From the NCBI GenBank assembly GCA_032718475.1, contig JAUCBJ010008396.1, positions 42,977 through 106,976 of the forward strand: DNA of 64,000 nucleotides, in the 5' to 3' direction. This stretch comes from Nemertoderma westbladi. Its lineage: Eukaryota > Xenacoelomorpha > Nemertodermatida > Nemertodermatidae. Under the pieces are notes generated by a model. It did not search any database. It saw only the letters and a program-made list of their open reading frames with translations, and was not told where the DNA came from. This document shows, one piece after another, positions 19,701 through 30,724 of the stretch (position 1 is its first letter; each line of letters starts with the position of its first letter). A program made the position numbers and the translations under genes.

Positions 19701-22700
19701 TATAGTAAGTTTGTGTTGTGTATAGTAAGTTTATCTTGTGTATAGTAAGTTTGTGTTGTGTATAGTAAGTTTGTGTTGTGTATAGTAAATTTGTGTTGAT
19801 AGTAAGTTTGTGTTGTGTATAGTAAGTTTGTGTATAGTAAGTTTGTATTATGTATAGTAAGTTTGTGCATAGTAAGTTTGTGTTGTGTATAGTAAGTTTG
19901 TGTTGTGTATAGTAAGTTTGTGTTGTGTATAGTAAGTTTGTGTTGTGTATAGTAAGTTTGTGTTGTGTATAGTAAGTTTGTGCATAGTAAGTTTGTGTTG
20001 TGTATAGTAAGTTTGTATCGTGTATAGTAAGTTTGTGTTGTATTATGTATAGTAAGTTTGTGTTGTGTATAGTAAGTTTGTATTATGTATAGTAAGTTTG
20101 TATTATGTATAGTAAGTTTGTGCATAGTAAGTTTGTATTATGTATAGTAAGTTTGTGCATAGTAAGTTTGTATCGTGCATAGTAAGTTTGTATCGTGTAT
20201 AGTAAGTTTGTGTTGTGTATAGTAAGTTTATCTTGTGTATAGTAAGTTTGTGTTGTGTATAGTAAGTTTGTGTTGTGTATAGTAAGTTTGTGTTGTGTAT
20301 AGTAAGTTTATCTTGTGTATAGTAAGTTTGTGTTGTGTATAGTAAGTTTGTGTTGTGTATAGTAAGTTTGTGTTGTGTATAGTAAGTTTGTGCATAGTAA
20401 GTTTGTGTTGTGTATAGTAAGTTTGTATCGTGCATAGTAAGTTTGTGTTGTATTATGTATAGTAAGTTTGTGTTGTGTAGAGTAAGTTTGTGTTGTGTAT
20501 AGTAAGTTTGTATTATGTATAGTAAGTTTGTGCATAGTAAGTTTGTATTATGTATAGTAAGTTTGTGCATAGTAAGTTTGTATTATGTATAGTAAGTTTG
20601 TGCATAGTAAGTTTGTATTATGTATAGTAAGTTTGTGCATAGTAAGTTTGTGTTGTGTATAGTAAGTTTGTGTTGTGTATAGTAAGTTTATCTTGTGTAT
20701 AGTAAGTTTGTGCATAGTAAGTTTGTGTTGTGTATAGTAAGTTTGTGTTGTGTATAGTAAGTTTATCTTGTGTATAGTAAGTTTGTGTTGTGTATAGTAA
20801 GTTTGTGCATAGTAAGTTTGTGTTGTGTATAGTAAGTTTGTGCATAGTAAGTTTGTGTTGTGTATAGTAAGTTTGTGTTGTGTATAGTAAGTTTATCTTG
20901 TGTATAGTAAGTTTGTGTTGTGTATAGTAAGTTTGTGTTGTGTATAGTAAGTTTGTGTTGTGTATAGTAAGTTTGTGCATAGTAAGTTTGTGTTGTGTAT
21001 AGTAAGTTTGTATCGTGCATAGTAAGTTTGTGTTGTATTATGTATAGTAAGTTTGTGTTGTGTAGAGTAAGTTTGTGTTGTGTATAGTAAGTTTGTATTA
21101 TGTATAGTAAGTTTGTGCATAGTAAGTTTGTATTATGTATAGTAAGTTTGTGCATAGTAAGTTTGCATTATGTATAGTAAGTTTGTGCATAGTAAGTTTG
21201 TATTATGTATAGTAAGTTTGTGCATAGTAAGTTTGTGTTGTGTATAGTAAGTTTGTGTTGTGTATAGTAAGTTTATCTTGTGTATAGTAAGTTTGTGCAT
21301 AGTAAGTTTGTGTTGTGTATAGTAAGTTTGTGTTGTGTATAGTAAATTTGTGTTGTGTATAGTAAGTTTATCTTGTGTATAGTAAGTTTGTGTTGTGTAT
21401 AGTAAGTTTGTGTTGTGTATAGTAAGTTTGTGTTGTGTATAATAAGTTTGTGTTGATAGTAAGTTTGTGTTGTGTATAGTAAGTTTGTGTATAGTAAGTT
21501 TGTGCATAGTAAGTTTGTGTTGTGTATAGTAAGTTTGTGTTGTGTATAGTAAGTTTATCTTGTGTATAGTAAGTTTGTGTTGTGTATAGTAAGTTTGTGT
21601 TGTGTATAGTAAATTTGTGTTGATAGTAAGTTTGTGTTGTGTATAGTAAGTTTGTGTATAGTAAGTTTGTGCATAGTAAGTTTGTATTATGTATAGTAAG
21701 TTTGTGCATAGTAAGTTTGTGTTGTGTATAGTAAGTTTGTGTTGTATTATGTAGAGTAAGTTTGTGTTGTATTATGTAGAGTAAGTTTGTGTTGTGTATA
21801 GTAAGTTTGTGTTGTGTATAGTAAGTTTGTGTTGTGTATAGTAAGTTTGTGTTGTGTATAGTAAGTTTGTGCATAGTAAGTTTGTATTATGTATAGTAAG
21901 TTTGTGTTGTGTATAGTAAGTTTGTGCATAGTAAGTTTGTGTTGTGTATAGTAAGTTTGTGTTGTGTATAGTAAGTTTGTGTTGTATTATGTAGAGTAAG
22001 TTTGTGTTGTGTATAGTAAGTTTGTGTTGTGTATAGTAAGTTTGTGTTGTGTATAGTAAGTTTGTGTTGTGTATAGTAAGTTTGTGTTGTGTATAGTAAG
22101 TTTGTGCATAGTAAGTTTGTATTATGTATAGTAAGTTTGTGTTGTGTATAGTAAGTTTGTGCATAGTAAGTTTGTGTTGTGTATAGTAAGTTTGTGTTGT
22201 ATTATGTAGAGTAAGTTTGTGTTGTGTATAGTAAGTTTGTGTTGTGTATAGTAAGTTTATGTTTTGTATAGTAAGTTTGTATTATGTATAGTAAGTTTGT
22301 GTTGTGTATATTAAGTTTGTATTATGTAGAGTAAGTTTGTGTTGTGTATAGTAAGTTTGTGTTGTGTATAGTAAGTTTGTGTTGTGTATAGTAAGTTTGT
22401 ATTATGTATAGTAAGTTTGTGTTGTGTATAGTAAGTTTGAGCATAGTAAGTTTGTGTTGTGTATAGTAAGTTTGTGTTGTATTATGTAGAGTAAGTTTGT
22501 GTTGTGTATAGTAAGTTTGTGTTGTGTATAGTAAGTTTGTGTTTTGTATAGTAAGTTTGTATTATGTATAGTAAGTTTGTGTTGTGTATATTAAGTTTGT
22601 ATTATGTAGAGTAAGTTTGTGTTGTGTATAGTAAGTTTGTGTTTTGTATAGTAAGTTTGTATTATGTATAGTAAGTTTGTGTTGTGTATATTAAGTTTGT

Positions 22701-25700
22701 AACATGTAGAGTAAGTTTGTGTTGTGTATAGTAAGTTTGTGTTGTGTATAGTAAGTTTGTGTTGTGTATAGTAAGTTTGTATTATGTAGAGTAAGTTTGT
22801 GTTGTGTATATTAAGTTTGTATTATGTAGAGTAAGTTTGTGTTGTGTATATTAAGTTTGTATTATGTAGAGTAAGTTTGTGTTGTGTATAGTAAGTTTGT
22901 GTTGTGTATAGTAAGTTTGTGTTGTGTGTAGTAAGTTTGTGTTGTGTATAGTAAGTTTGTGTTGTGTATAGTAAGTTTGTGTTGTGTATAGTAAGAATGT
23001 GTTGTGTATAGTAAGAATGTAAGGGAATAATAAGGTGATAATTAATTATTATTGTAATTAATTAAAGTAATAATTAAAAATTAATAATTATGACTATTTC
23101 AACTATTTCAATTTTAGAACCGGTAGGAATGTGAACTACGCCGGATTCGAGAAGAGTCTCCATCAAGCTGCTAAAGCCAGATACGGCGAGGATAATGAAG
23201 AGAACTACAAAAAAGTTGTTGGTGAGTTTAAACTACTTACGGATAATATTTTATTAACATTACAACCGAACTGAAAATTAAATTAAATCGTTGTATTCCT
23301 TAAGATTTGATTCATCATCGCCCTTTGTATTTTATCTACACCCGTTTCTCTGTAACATAATACCATATTACCGTATGTTGTTGTTCTAGAAAGCTTAAAA
23401 TCTCCATCCATGAAAGGTACCACAAAGGGTGCAGACACCGGTGTCACAGGGAGACTGACAGATACTAAAGGATACACCGGCGCTCACAAAGAAAGGTACC
23501 TTAACCTTAAATAATAAATTGTGCTGGAAATTGTTTCAGCGCAGGTCTCTTATGTTAATTACTCACAAATTTTATACCGAAATTCGTAACATCTAATATT
23601 TAATCCGGATTAAAATCCAGACATAAATTTACGGTATATTTCATACAGCTGTTCCAAATTAACTATATTTCCAAGTCGGGGTGAAATAAAGTGAATTTGA
23701 ATTTTGGACCGGGAATATTTAACAGATGTTGTTGCTTGTATTTACCGTGGTTGTAGAGAAACTGGCAAATATGTTGCTATTTTTTTAAATTCTATGAAAC
23801 TAACTTTACAACGACGCTTTTCATTTTAGTCTTAATTGCATGCAATCATAAAAGTTAGTCAGCTGTTTCATAAGCTTTGCTTTTAAGGGAGGGATTAATT
23901 GTAATGAATTATCGTACAGTATCTTACCATGAATAACTCTGTACAGTATCTTACCATGAATAACTCTGTACAGTGTCTTACCATGAATAACTCTGTACAG
24001 TGTCTTACCATGAATAACTCTGTACAGTGTCTTACCATGAATAACTCTGTACAGTATCTTTCCATGAATAACTCTGTAGAGTATCTTACCATGAATAACT
24101 CTGTACAGTGTCTTACCATGAATAACTCTGTACAGTGTCTTACCATGAATAACTCTGTACAGTGTCTTACCATGAATAACTCTGTACAGTATCTTTCCAT
24201 GAATAACTCTGTAGAGTATCTTACCATGAATAACTCTGTACAGTATCTTACCATGAATAACTCTGTACAGTGTCTTACCATGAATAACTCTGTACAGTAT
24301 CTTACCATGAATAACTCTGTACAGTATCTTACCATGAATAACTCTGTACAGTGTCCTACCATGAATAACTCTGTACAGTATCTTACCTTGAATAACTCTG
24401 TACAGTATCTTACCATGAATAACTCTGTACAGTGTCTTACCATGAATAACTCTGTACAGTGTCTTACCATGAATAACTCTGTACAGTGTCTTACCATGAA
24501 TAACTCTGTACAGTATCTCACCATGAATAACTCTGTACAGTGTCTTACCATGAATAACTCTGTACAGTGTCTTACCATGAATAACTCTGTACAGTGTCTT
24601 ACCATGAATAACTCTGTACAGTATCTTACCATGAATAACTCTGTACAGTGTCTTACCATGAATAACTCTGTACAGTGTCTTACCATGAATAACTCTGTAC
24701 AGTATCTTACCATGAATAACTCTGTACAGTGTCTTACCATGAATAACTCTGTACAGTATCTTACCATGAATAACTCTGTACAGTGTCTTACCATGAATAA
24801 CTCTGTACAGTGTCTTACCATGAATAACTCTGTACAGTATCTTACCATGAATAACTCTGTACAGTGTCTTACCATGAATAACTCTGTACAGTGTCTTACC
24901 ATGAATAACTCTGTACAGTATCTTACCATGAATAACTCTGTACAGTATCTTACCATGAATAACTCTGTACAGTATCTTACCATGAATAACTCTGTACAGT
25001 GTCTTACCATGAATAACTCTGTACAGTGTCTTACCATGAATAACTCTGTACAGTATCTTACCATGAATAACTCTGTACAGTGTCTTACCATGAATAACTC
25101 TGTACAGTATCTTACCATGAATAACTCTGTACAGTATCTTACCATGAATAACTCTGTACAGTATCTTACCATGAATAACTCTGTACAGTGTCTTACCATG
25201 AATAACTCTGTACAGTATCTTACCATGAATAACTCTGTACAGTGTCTTACCATGAATAACTATGTACAGTGTCTTACCATGAATAACTCTGTACAGTATC
25301 TTACCATGAATAACTCTGTACAGTGTCTTACCATGAATAACTCTGTACAGTGTCTTACCATGAATAACTCTGTACAGTATCTTACCATGAATAACTCTGT
25401 ACAGTATCTTACCATGAATAACTCTGTACAGTGTCTTACCATGAATAACTCTGTACAGTGTCTTACCATGAATAACTCTGTACAGTATCTTACCATGAAT
25501 AACTCTGTACAGTGTCTTACCATGAATAACTCTGTACAGTATCTTACCATGAATAACTCTGTACAGTGTCTTACCATGAATAACTATGTACAGTGTCTTA
25601 CCATGAATAACTCTGTACAGTATCTTACCATGAATAACTCTGTACAGTGTCTTACCATGAATAACTCTGTACAGTGTCTTACCATGAATAACTCTGTACA

Positions 25701-26094
25701 GTATCTTACCATGAATAACTCTGTACAGTATCTTACCATGAATAACTCTGTACAGTGTCTTACCATGAATAACTCTGTACAGTGTCTTACCATGAATAAC
25801 TCTGTACAGTGTCTTACCATGAATAACTCTGTACAGTGTCTTACCATGAATAACTCTGTACAGTGTCTTACCATGAATAACTCTGTACAGTGTCTTACCA
25901 TGAATAACTCTGTACAGTGTCTTACCATGAATAACTCTGTACACGTATGTAATTTTAACGTAATTTCTACGTCGATTTGATTAAACATTGATTTCGTTAT
26001 TAGGTTTGATGCTGAAGGAAAAGGAAAAGGAATTGAAGGAAGAGAGGAACGCGGAGACGGAACTGGTTACGTAACTGGATCAAAGTTGAAATGA
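16566..26094 (+). CDS. TPPP: Tubulin polymerization-promoting protein (TPPP/p25-alpha), four exons
   Basis: Joining 16566-16735, 23118-23221, 23390-23495 and 26004-26094 gives 471 nt: 156 codons plus TGA. All introns are GT-AG and phases agree (2, 1, 2). TPPP-family proteins bind tubulin, bundle microtubules and occur in ciliated lineages. The N-terminal part is the p25-alpha domain (LKKIYEEYVKLGK; GAEVDMIFTRC; VNYAGFEKSLHQAAKARYG). The C-terminus has the hallmark LTDTKGYTGAHKERFD followed by GKGKGIEGR. The length suits a short-tailed member with no long disordered N-terminus. Intron 1 (6.4 kb) is nearly all minisatellite, and intron 3 carries another. The reading frame looks intact. Confidence 0.95.
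16736..23020 (+). repeat. 20-bp donor-like minisatellite, array 1 (TPPP intron 1)
   Basis: Roughly 320 tandem units of GTAAGTTTGTGTTGTGTATA and variants: GTAAGTTTGTATTATGTATA, GTAAGTTTATCTTGTGTATA, a 15-bp GTAAGTTTGTGCATA, a 17-bp GTAAGTTTGTGTTGATA and a 25-bp form containing TTGTATTATG. It starts at the exon 1 donor and stops about 95 bp before the exon 2 acceptor, so it fills the intron. A 1,824-bp higher-order step is visible (18939 to 20763, 19309 to 21133). The plus strand is almost free of C. Open frames on the minus strand are periodic artefacts. Confidence 0.97.
23118..23221 (+). CDS. TPPP: TPPP exon 2
   Basis: Acceptor TTTCAATTTTAG ends at 23117, and donor G|GTGAGT follows at 23222. 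It completes codon 57, encodes TGRNVNYAGFEKSLHQAAK and onward to YKKVV, and leaves one base for the next exon. This is the second half of the p25-alpha domain. Intron 2 (23222-23389) is short and ordinary. Confidence 0.93.
23390..23495 (+). CDS. TPPP: TPPP exon 3
   Basis: Acceptor TTGTTGTTCTAG ends at 23389; donor AAAG|GTACCT at 23496 is a weak match. It encodes ESLKSPSMKGTTKG and on to the conserved LTDTKGYTGAHKE, ending two bases into the Arg codon completed by exon 4. Confidence 0.92.
23904..25943 (+). repeat. 27-bp minisatellite (TPPP intron 3)
   Basis: About 75 tandem copies of a 27-bp unit, ATGAATAACTCTGTACAGTA followed by TCTTACC. The main variation is a single A/G toggle (CAGTATC versus CAGTGTC), with rare TAGAG, CTATG, TTTCC and CCTACC changes. 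Flanks are unique. The array begins about 410 bp after the exon 3 donor. On the minus strand each unit reads ATGGTAAGA, a donor-like word. At nine codons per unit, plus and minus frames stay open for up to about 700 codons. These are not proteins. Confidence 0.96.
26004..26094 (+). CDS. TPPP: TPPP exon 4 (terminal)
   Basis: Acceptor TTCGTTATTAG ends at 26003; TGA at 26092-26094. It encodes FDAEGKGKGIEGREERGDG and ends GYVTGSKLK. The Gly/Lys-rich GKGKG motif after HKERFD is the most diagnostic part of TPPP proteins. An AATAAA word is found near 26467, but I cannot confirm it as the poly(A) signal. Confidence 0.93.
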
Positions 26095-27338
26095 GAATAT
26101 TAGAACTTAGGCCTATTATAAGATAATCACATATAGTTATTTATTGTATCATATTTGAAAGATATTATTCTTAAATTGTTTCTTTTCCGCCCGAATATAC
26201 CCCCAAATCGGACAAAAATTAGTAATATTTTCCTTAGGGAAAAAAATATAATCCATATATAACCCATATATATGTTTGCATTGATTTCACTTTTTCAACT
26301 TATTTTCAACTATTTAACAAATTGTAAAAATATTTAACCCCGCAGAATGAAATTTTTTATGTGTTCATTCATGTTTATTACAACTTTAGTGTCTGCAAAA
26401 CGAATTCCAAAACGGAACTCAATATCCAATATTGGTTTATGTTGTTAAGCGGCTCTCTAGTTACGTAATAAATATTCGAGAACACTAAATTATTTAACAT
26501 TGAGAAAGGCTGCATCAGGAGTTGAAGCATGGCCTACTATATATATATATATATATATGTATTTCGTTCTACGTTTTATTAAAGAATTTAAGCAACAAAA
26601 AAGTACCAATTTAAGAATAAAATTACGTATTATAGCCTACATGGGGGAAAAAACGTAGAACTTTTTTTCAATATTCTTGACAATTTATTAACCTCGCTTA
26701 CGCTCAGTAAATAAAGTCCCTCGAGAATAGTGAAAAAATTATTTAAGTAATAAAAAATTATGATTATTTTACTCATATAATTATTATTCTTTGTAAATGT
26801 AAATATTAGCAATAATTCCCTAAATCTGTATCGATGAACTGATAGACAAAACTAGAACAAGAAACTACAATATATAAGGTCGCTAATAAAAAGCGACGGT
26901 TTTTATTTTTTTCGAAAACCAACCACAAGAAATGGACTTACTTGATAATCAGTTGGTTTATTTAAAAGTTCAAATCCTGAGATTTAATTCAAAACAACAT
27001 TATGAAGTGTTGTTTAGGTAAGGCGCTATATATGAGTATTATTATAATTTCTATTATTACAATTTTGTTTAATCGTTTTGCCTAAATTTGTAAAATTAAT
27101 CATTCCATTTTGTATTTCACATTGCAAATGTATATAAAACTTTGTAGACAATGCACGTGTGGTGGTGGTGTGTGACAGATTATTTGTATAGTTTGGTAAA
27201 TGTATTAAAATAATTTTCTTCTAATCTTTTTAATGGTTATTGTATTTATTCTCTTTCGGAATTGTATTTTTATTTATCTAATTATCTTTAGCTAATAAAT
27301 TTCCGGTTTCTTTGACTTATTTATGTTATAATAACTGA
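26095..27338. other. 3' flank of TPPP, no further gene
   Basis: AT-rich sequence with an (AT)n tract at about 26538-26558 and a small hairpin (GTCGCT...AGCGAC) at about 26880-26897. Open frames here are short and have no coding character. LINE B begins near 27339. Confidence 0.5.
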
Positions 27339-29149
27339 CCTCATAAGGCGCAGAAAGAGTCCCGGCTCAAACAGACTACAGCAGCCAAGAATGCAGTTAA
27401 GGCTGCATCTAGGTCCCTGAACAGGCAGTACTCTGCTAATCTACAGGAGCTAATAAACCAACAGGTTGATGCCATCAATGATGCTGACGACAGCAGGCAA
27501 TCATCCCAGGCATGGAAATCGATCAATGTTCTTACTGGGCGGAAAAGCCAACCAACCACCAAGGTTAAGGCTGAATCACCAGCCGATCGCCTCAATGGTT
27601 GGAAAGCCCACTTTGAAAAGCTCCTCAATAATGACAGGGTATTGTCTGATAACTTTATAGAAGTAAAAGTGTCTGAGTCTGTACTCCCAGATATTCCCAT
27701 TGGTGATATCTCCTTTGCAGAAGTGAAGGCTGCTGCAAAGAGCATTAAGACCAATCGTGCCAGTGGAGTAGATGGTGTTCCCCCTGAGGTCTTTAAAATA
27801 CCTGAGTGTTTAAAGCTCATCTATCCCATCATAGTAGACATGTACCGAACAACAAGAGTCCCACAAGAAATTAAAACAAATAAGTTGGTGCCAGTTCCCA
27901 AGAAGGGCAACCTAACACTCTATGGTTCTTTTCGGGGAATCTCATTGATCTCGATTGCTGCAAAGCTATACAATAGGATTCTATTAAATCGCATCAGGGA
28001 TCCCATTGAGAGACTGCTCCGTGGAAATCAGAATGGGTTCCGTAAAGGTCGTGAGACCATGGAGCCCATTTTGGCACTTAGAAGGATAATTGAAGAGTTA
28101 TCAAAAAAGAAAGACAGGCATCTGGCTGTTATCTTTGTTGACTTCTTCAAGGCCTTTGATTCAGTCTCTCGCTCACGTATGTTCAGCATACTTTCATTAT
28201 ATGGGATTCCTGATGAAATTATTGCAGCAATCAGATCAGTATACGATGGTTCGACAACATTTGTGTCTACTGTTGACGGTGACACAGAACCATTTGAAGT
28301 GTTATGGGGCGTCCTCCAAGGAGACACACTTGCACCATTCTTGTTCATTATTGTGGTTGACTATGTTCTACGCATGTCCTTAGATCATTATAATGATGAT
28401 GGGGTGATGATAACTCCACCTACTGGCTCCAGAAGTCGAGGAAATCCTGCCAAGTACATAACTGATCTAGACTTTGCTGATGACTTAGGAGTACTCTCAG
28501 AATCATTAGAGGGAGCCCAACGGCTCCTCAGCTGATTAGAACATGCTGCTTCTAGTGTTGGTCTTTTTATTAACTCCAGAAAGACCAAAATTCTGACAGT
28601 TAACTTTGAAAGTCCTCAGCAAGTCTCTGATCGGATGAGCATAAGCTCAAAGGATGGTATGCTTGAGCATGTGGACGACTTCTGTTACCTGGGATCATGG
28701 ATCCGGAAGTCAGGCGAGGACCTTCGAATACGTAAGGGAAAGGCATGGGCAGCCTTGAATAGGCTTTCCAGGATTTGGAAGTCACCGAGAATTAATCGGA
28801 AACTTAAGGTCCGATTACTTAGAGCAGCAGTAGTTCCAGTACTCCTCTACGGGAGTCCATGCTGGGCTCTAACTGCTGAGGACACCAAATCTCTGGATGG
28901 CACATTCACAAGAATGCTACGCCGGGTTCATTGTGTCAAGTACAATGCACACATCTCCAACCAGACACTATATAACATTGGAGGAGTCTCATTGGTCCCC
29001 AAGCTTGGCACTAGAACAAAATCGCCTCCGCTTTGCAGGACATTGCTTTCGCCGTGAGGACCAGCCAGTGCATAATCTTGTACTTTGGCAGCCTCATGGA
29101 GTGAATAAGCATGGTGGACCGCCCATGACTTTCATGAGACGCATCTTAA

Positions 29150-30724
29150 CCCTATTAGTACCGGGCTATAAAATGTTGTACAAATACCGGGGGGGGGGGT
29201 CATATTGACCCCCCCCCCCCCCCCCCCCTCTAAAATCTACAAATATTCACGAAAACGGCTGATTTTTTGTTTGTGCGTAGGTATCACTTGTCTGGATCCG
29301 ACCGAAAAAAAAAATTTTCGAAAAAATGTACTGTGGTGGTTATATTGCAGCACCAAAATTACAAGTAGTGCACAATTTTCACAAAATTTGAAAGTTACAT
29401 TTTCGGCTAATTATTTTTCAATACAGGTTTTCTGGGGTGCAAAATACATTGCAAAATATTAAAAAAATGATATGATTACTATAAATGGCTGTTTAGTCCT
29501 CTCTGCGTAGGAAAAAAAATGAAAAAAACAAGTAACCAGCACTTTTCAGTTAGAACACAAAATTTTTAATTCACTTATACGATGCTATAAATTCACATTT
29601 TCAGGTTTTCGAGGGCGCTGATTCTAATGGAATACATTTCTAATATGCCAGATGATTGCTACTTGTATTTTTCGGCGTAATTTGGCAAATTTTGGTGCTA
29701 GCACCAAATTTCGTACCCATCACCAAAAAGTACAAGTTTGCGATGTCCAGTGCTGTTTTTATTGATTCCATCGGATTCAGGACCCTCATAAACCCGTATA
29801 ACGCAAGAAACAAGGTGATACTATCTACTTATTAATTTGCATATTTTCCAAAATTTGGTGCTGGCACAACAATTTTCACCCACCGGCGAAAAATACAAGT
29901 TTGAGAACTCTTATGAAATTTTTACTGATTCCATTGAATTCAGAACCATCACAAACCCGTATAACGCAAGAAACAAGGTGACACAATCAATTGATATATT
30001 TGATGGTTTTCAAAATGTGGTGCTAGCACCACATTTTGCACCCACATCCGAAAAATACAAGTTTGAGATGTCTAGTTCGATAATTGTATTTTCCATTGAA
30101 TTCAGAACAGCCATAAACCTCTAAAACGCAAGAAATAAATTGTCACAAGCAATTTTATCTATTGAACAGATTTTCAAAATTTCGTGCTAGCACCAAAATT
30201 TGCACACAGCACCGAAAAATACAAGTTTGATACGCTTGGTGCAACTCGTATATATTTCATCGAATCCAGAAACCCAAAAAACCCCAATTGCGTAAAAAAC
30301 AAGTTTCAAACGATCAATTTACAAAATTGACTTATTTCAAAATTTGGTGCTGGCACCAAAATTTGGCACCCACCGAAAAAAACAAGTTTGAAATTTCTAA
30401 ATCAATTTATATGAATTCCATCAAATTTCTAACACCAAAAAACCGGTGTAAATCAAAAATAGAGATGTTACAATTAATATTTAATGAAATGTAATTTTCA
30501 AAAAACGTCTCAAAAAAAGTGCCAAAAGTAGGGTTAAAAAATGGTGCTATAACTCGAAAAGTACCCAATATTTTTGAAAACGGTTTTCACTACTAGGAAG
30601 ACAATAGATTTTTAGGAAAAGTCATAAAATTTCAGATTCCCAACTGCGTTAGTTTCAGAATTATAATAAAAAAACCACGGGAAGGGTCATATTGACCCCC
30701 CCCCCCCCCCCGGGTTTAATAGGG
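29150..30724. mobile_element. piggyBac-type non-autonomous element (TTAA insertion)
   Basis: A 1,575-bp insertion flanked by TTAA on both sides (29146-29149, 30725-30728). Ends are inverted: CCCTATTAGTACCGGG at the left against CCCTATTAAACCCGGG at the right when inverted. TTAA duplication with a CCCT start is the mark of piggyBac-superfamily elements. A subterminal word GGGTCATATTGACCC occurs near each end (29197-29211, 30684-30698) beside long C runs (29209-29228, 30696-30711). There is no transposase. The paralogous site at 15722-15725 is the empty site with a single TTAA. Confidence 0.9.
29690..30510 (+). repeat. Internal 163-bp repeats of the TTAA element
   Basis: About five diverged copies with a period of about 163 bp, each holding GGTGCTAGCACC or GGTGCTGGCACC (starts near 29694, 29857, 30019, 30182, 30346), then a GAAAAATACAAGTTTGA-like word and a CATTGAATTCAGAACC-like word. 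They fill the interior of the non-autonomous element. Confidence 0.8.

Noticed and set aside
23821-25988. Very long open frames (up to about 700 codons) on both strands of the 27-bp array
   Set aside because: The unit is nine codons long without stops in several frames, so openness is automatic. TPPP intron boundaries surround it and there is no non-repeat coding sequence.
26630-26812. A 60-codon minus-strand open frame
   Set aside because: Low-complexity AT-rich translation without splice or domain support.
27642-28535. LINE B open frame as a host gene
   Set aside because: Contains RT catalytic motifs (VDFFKAFDSV, FADD), has a close copy in LINE A, and ends at a nonsense codon.
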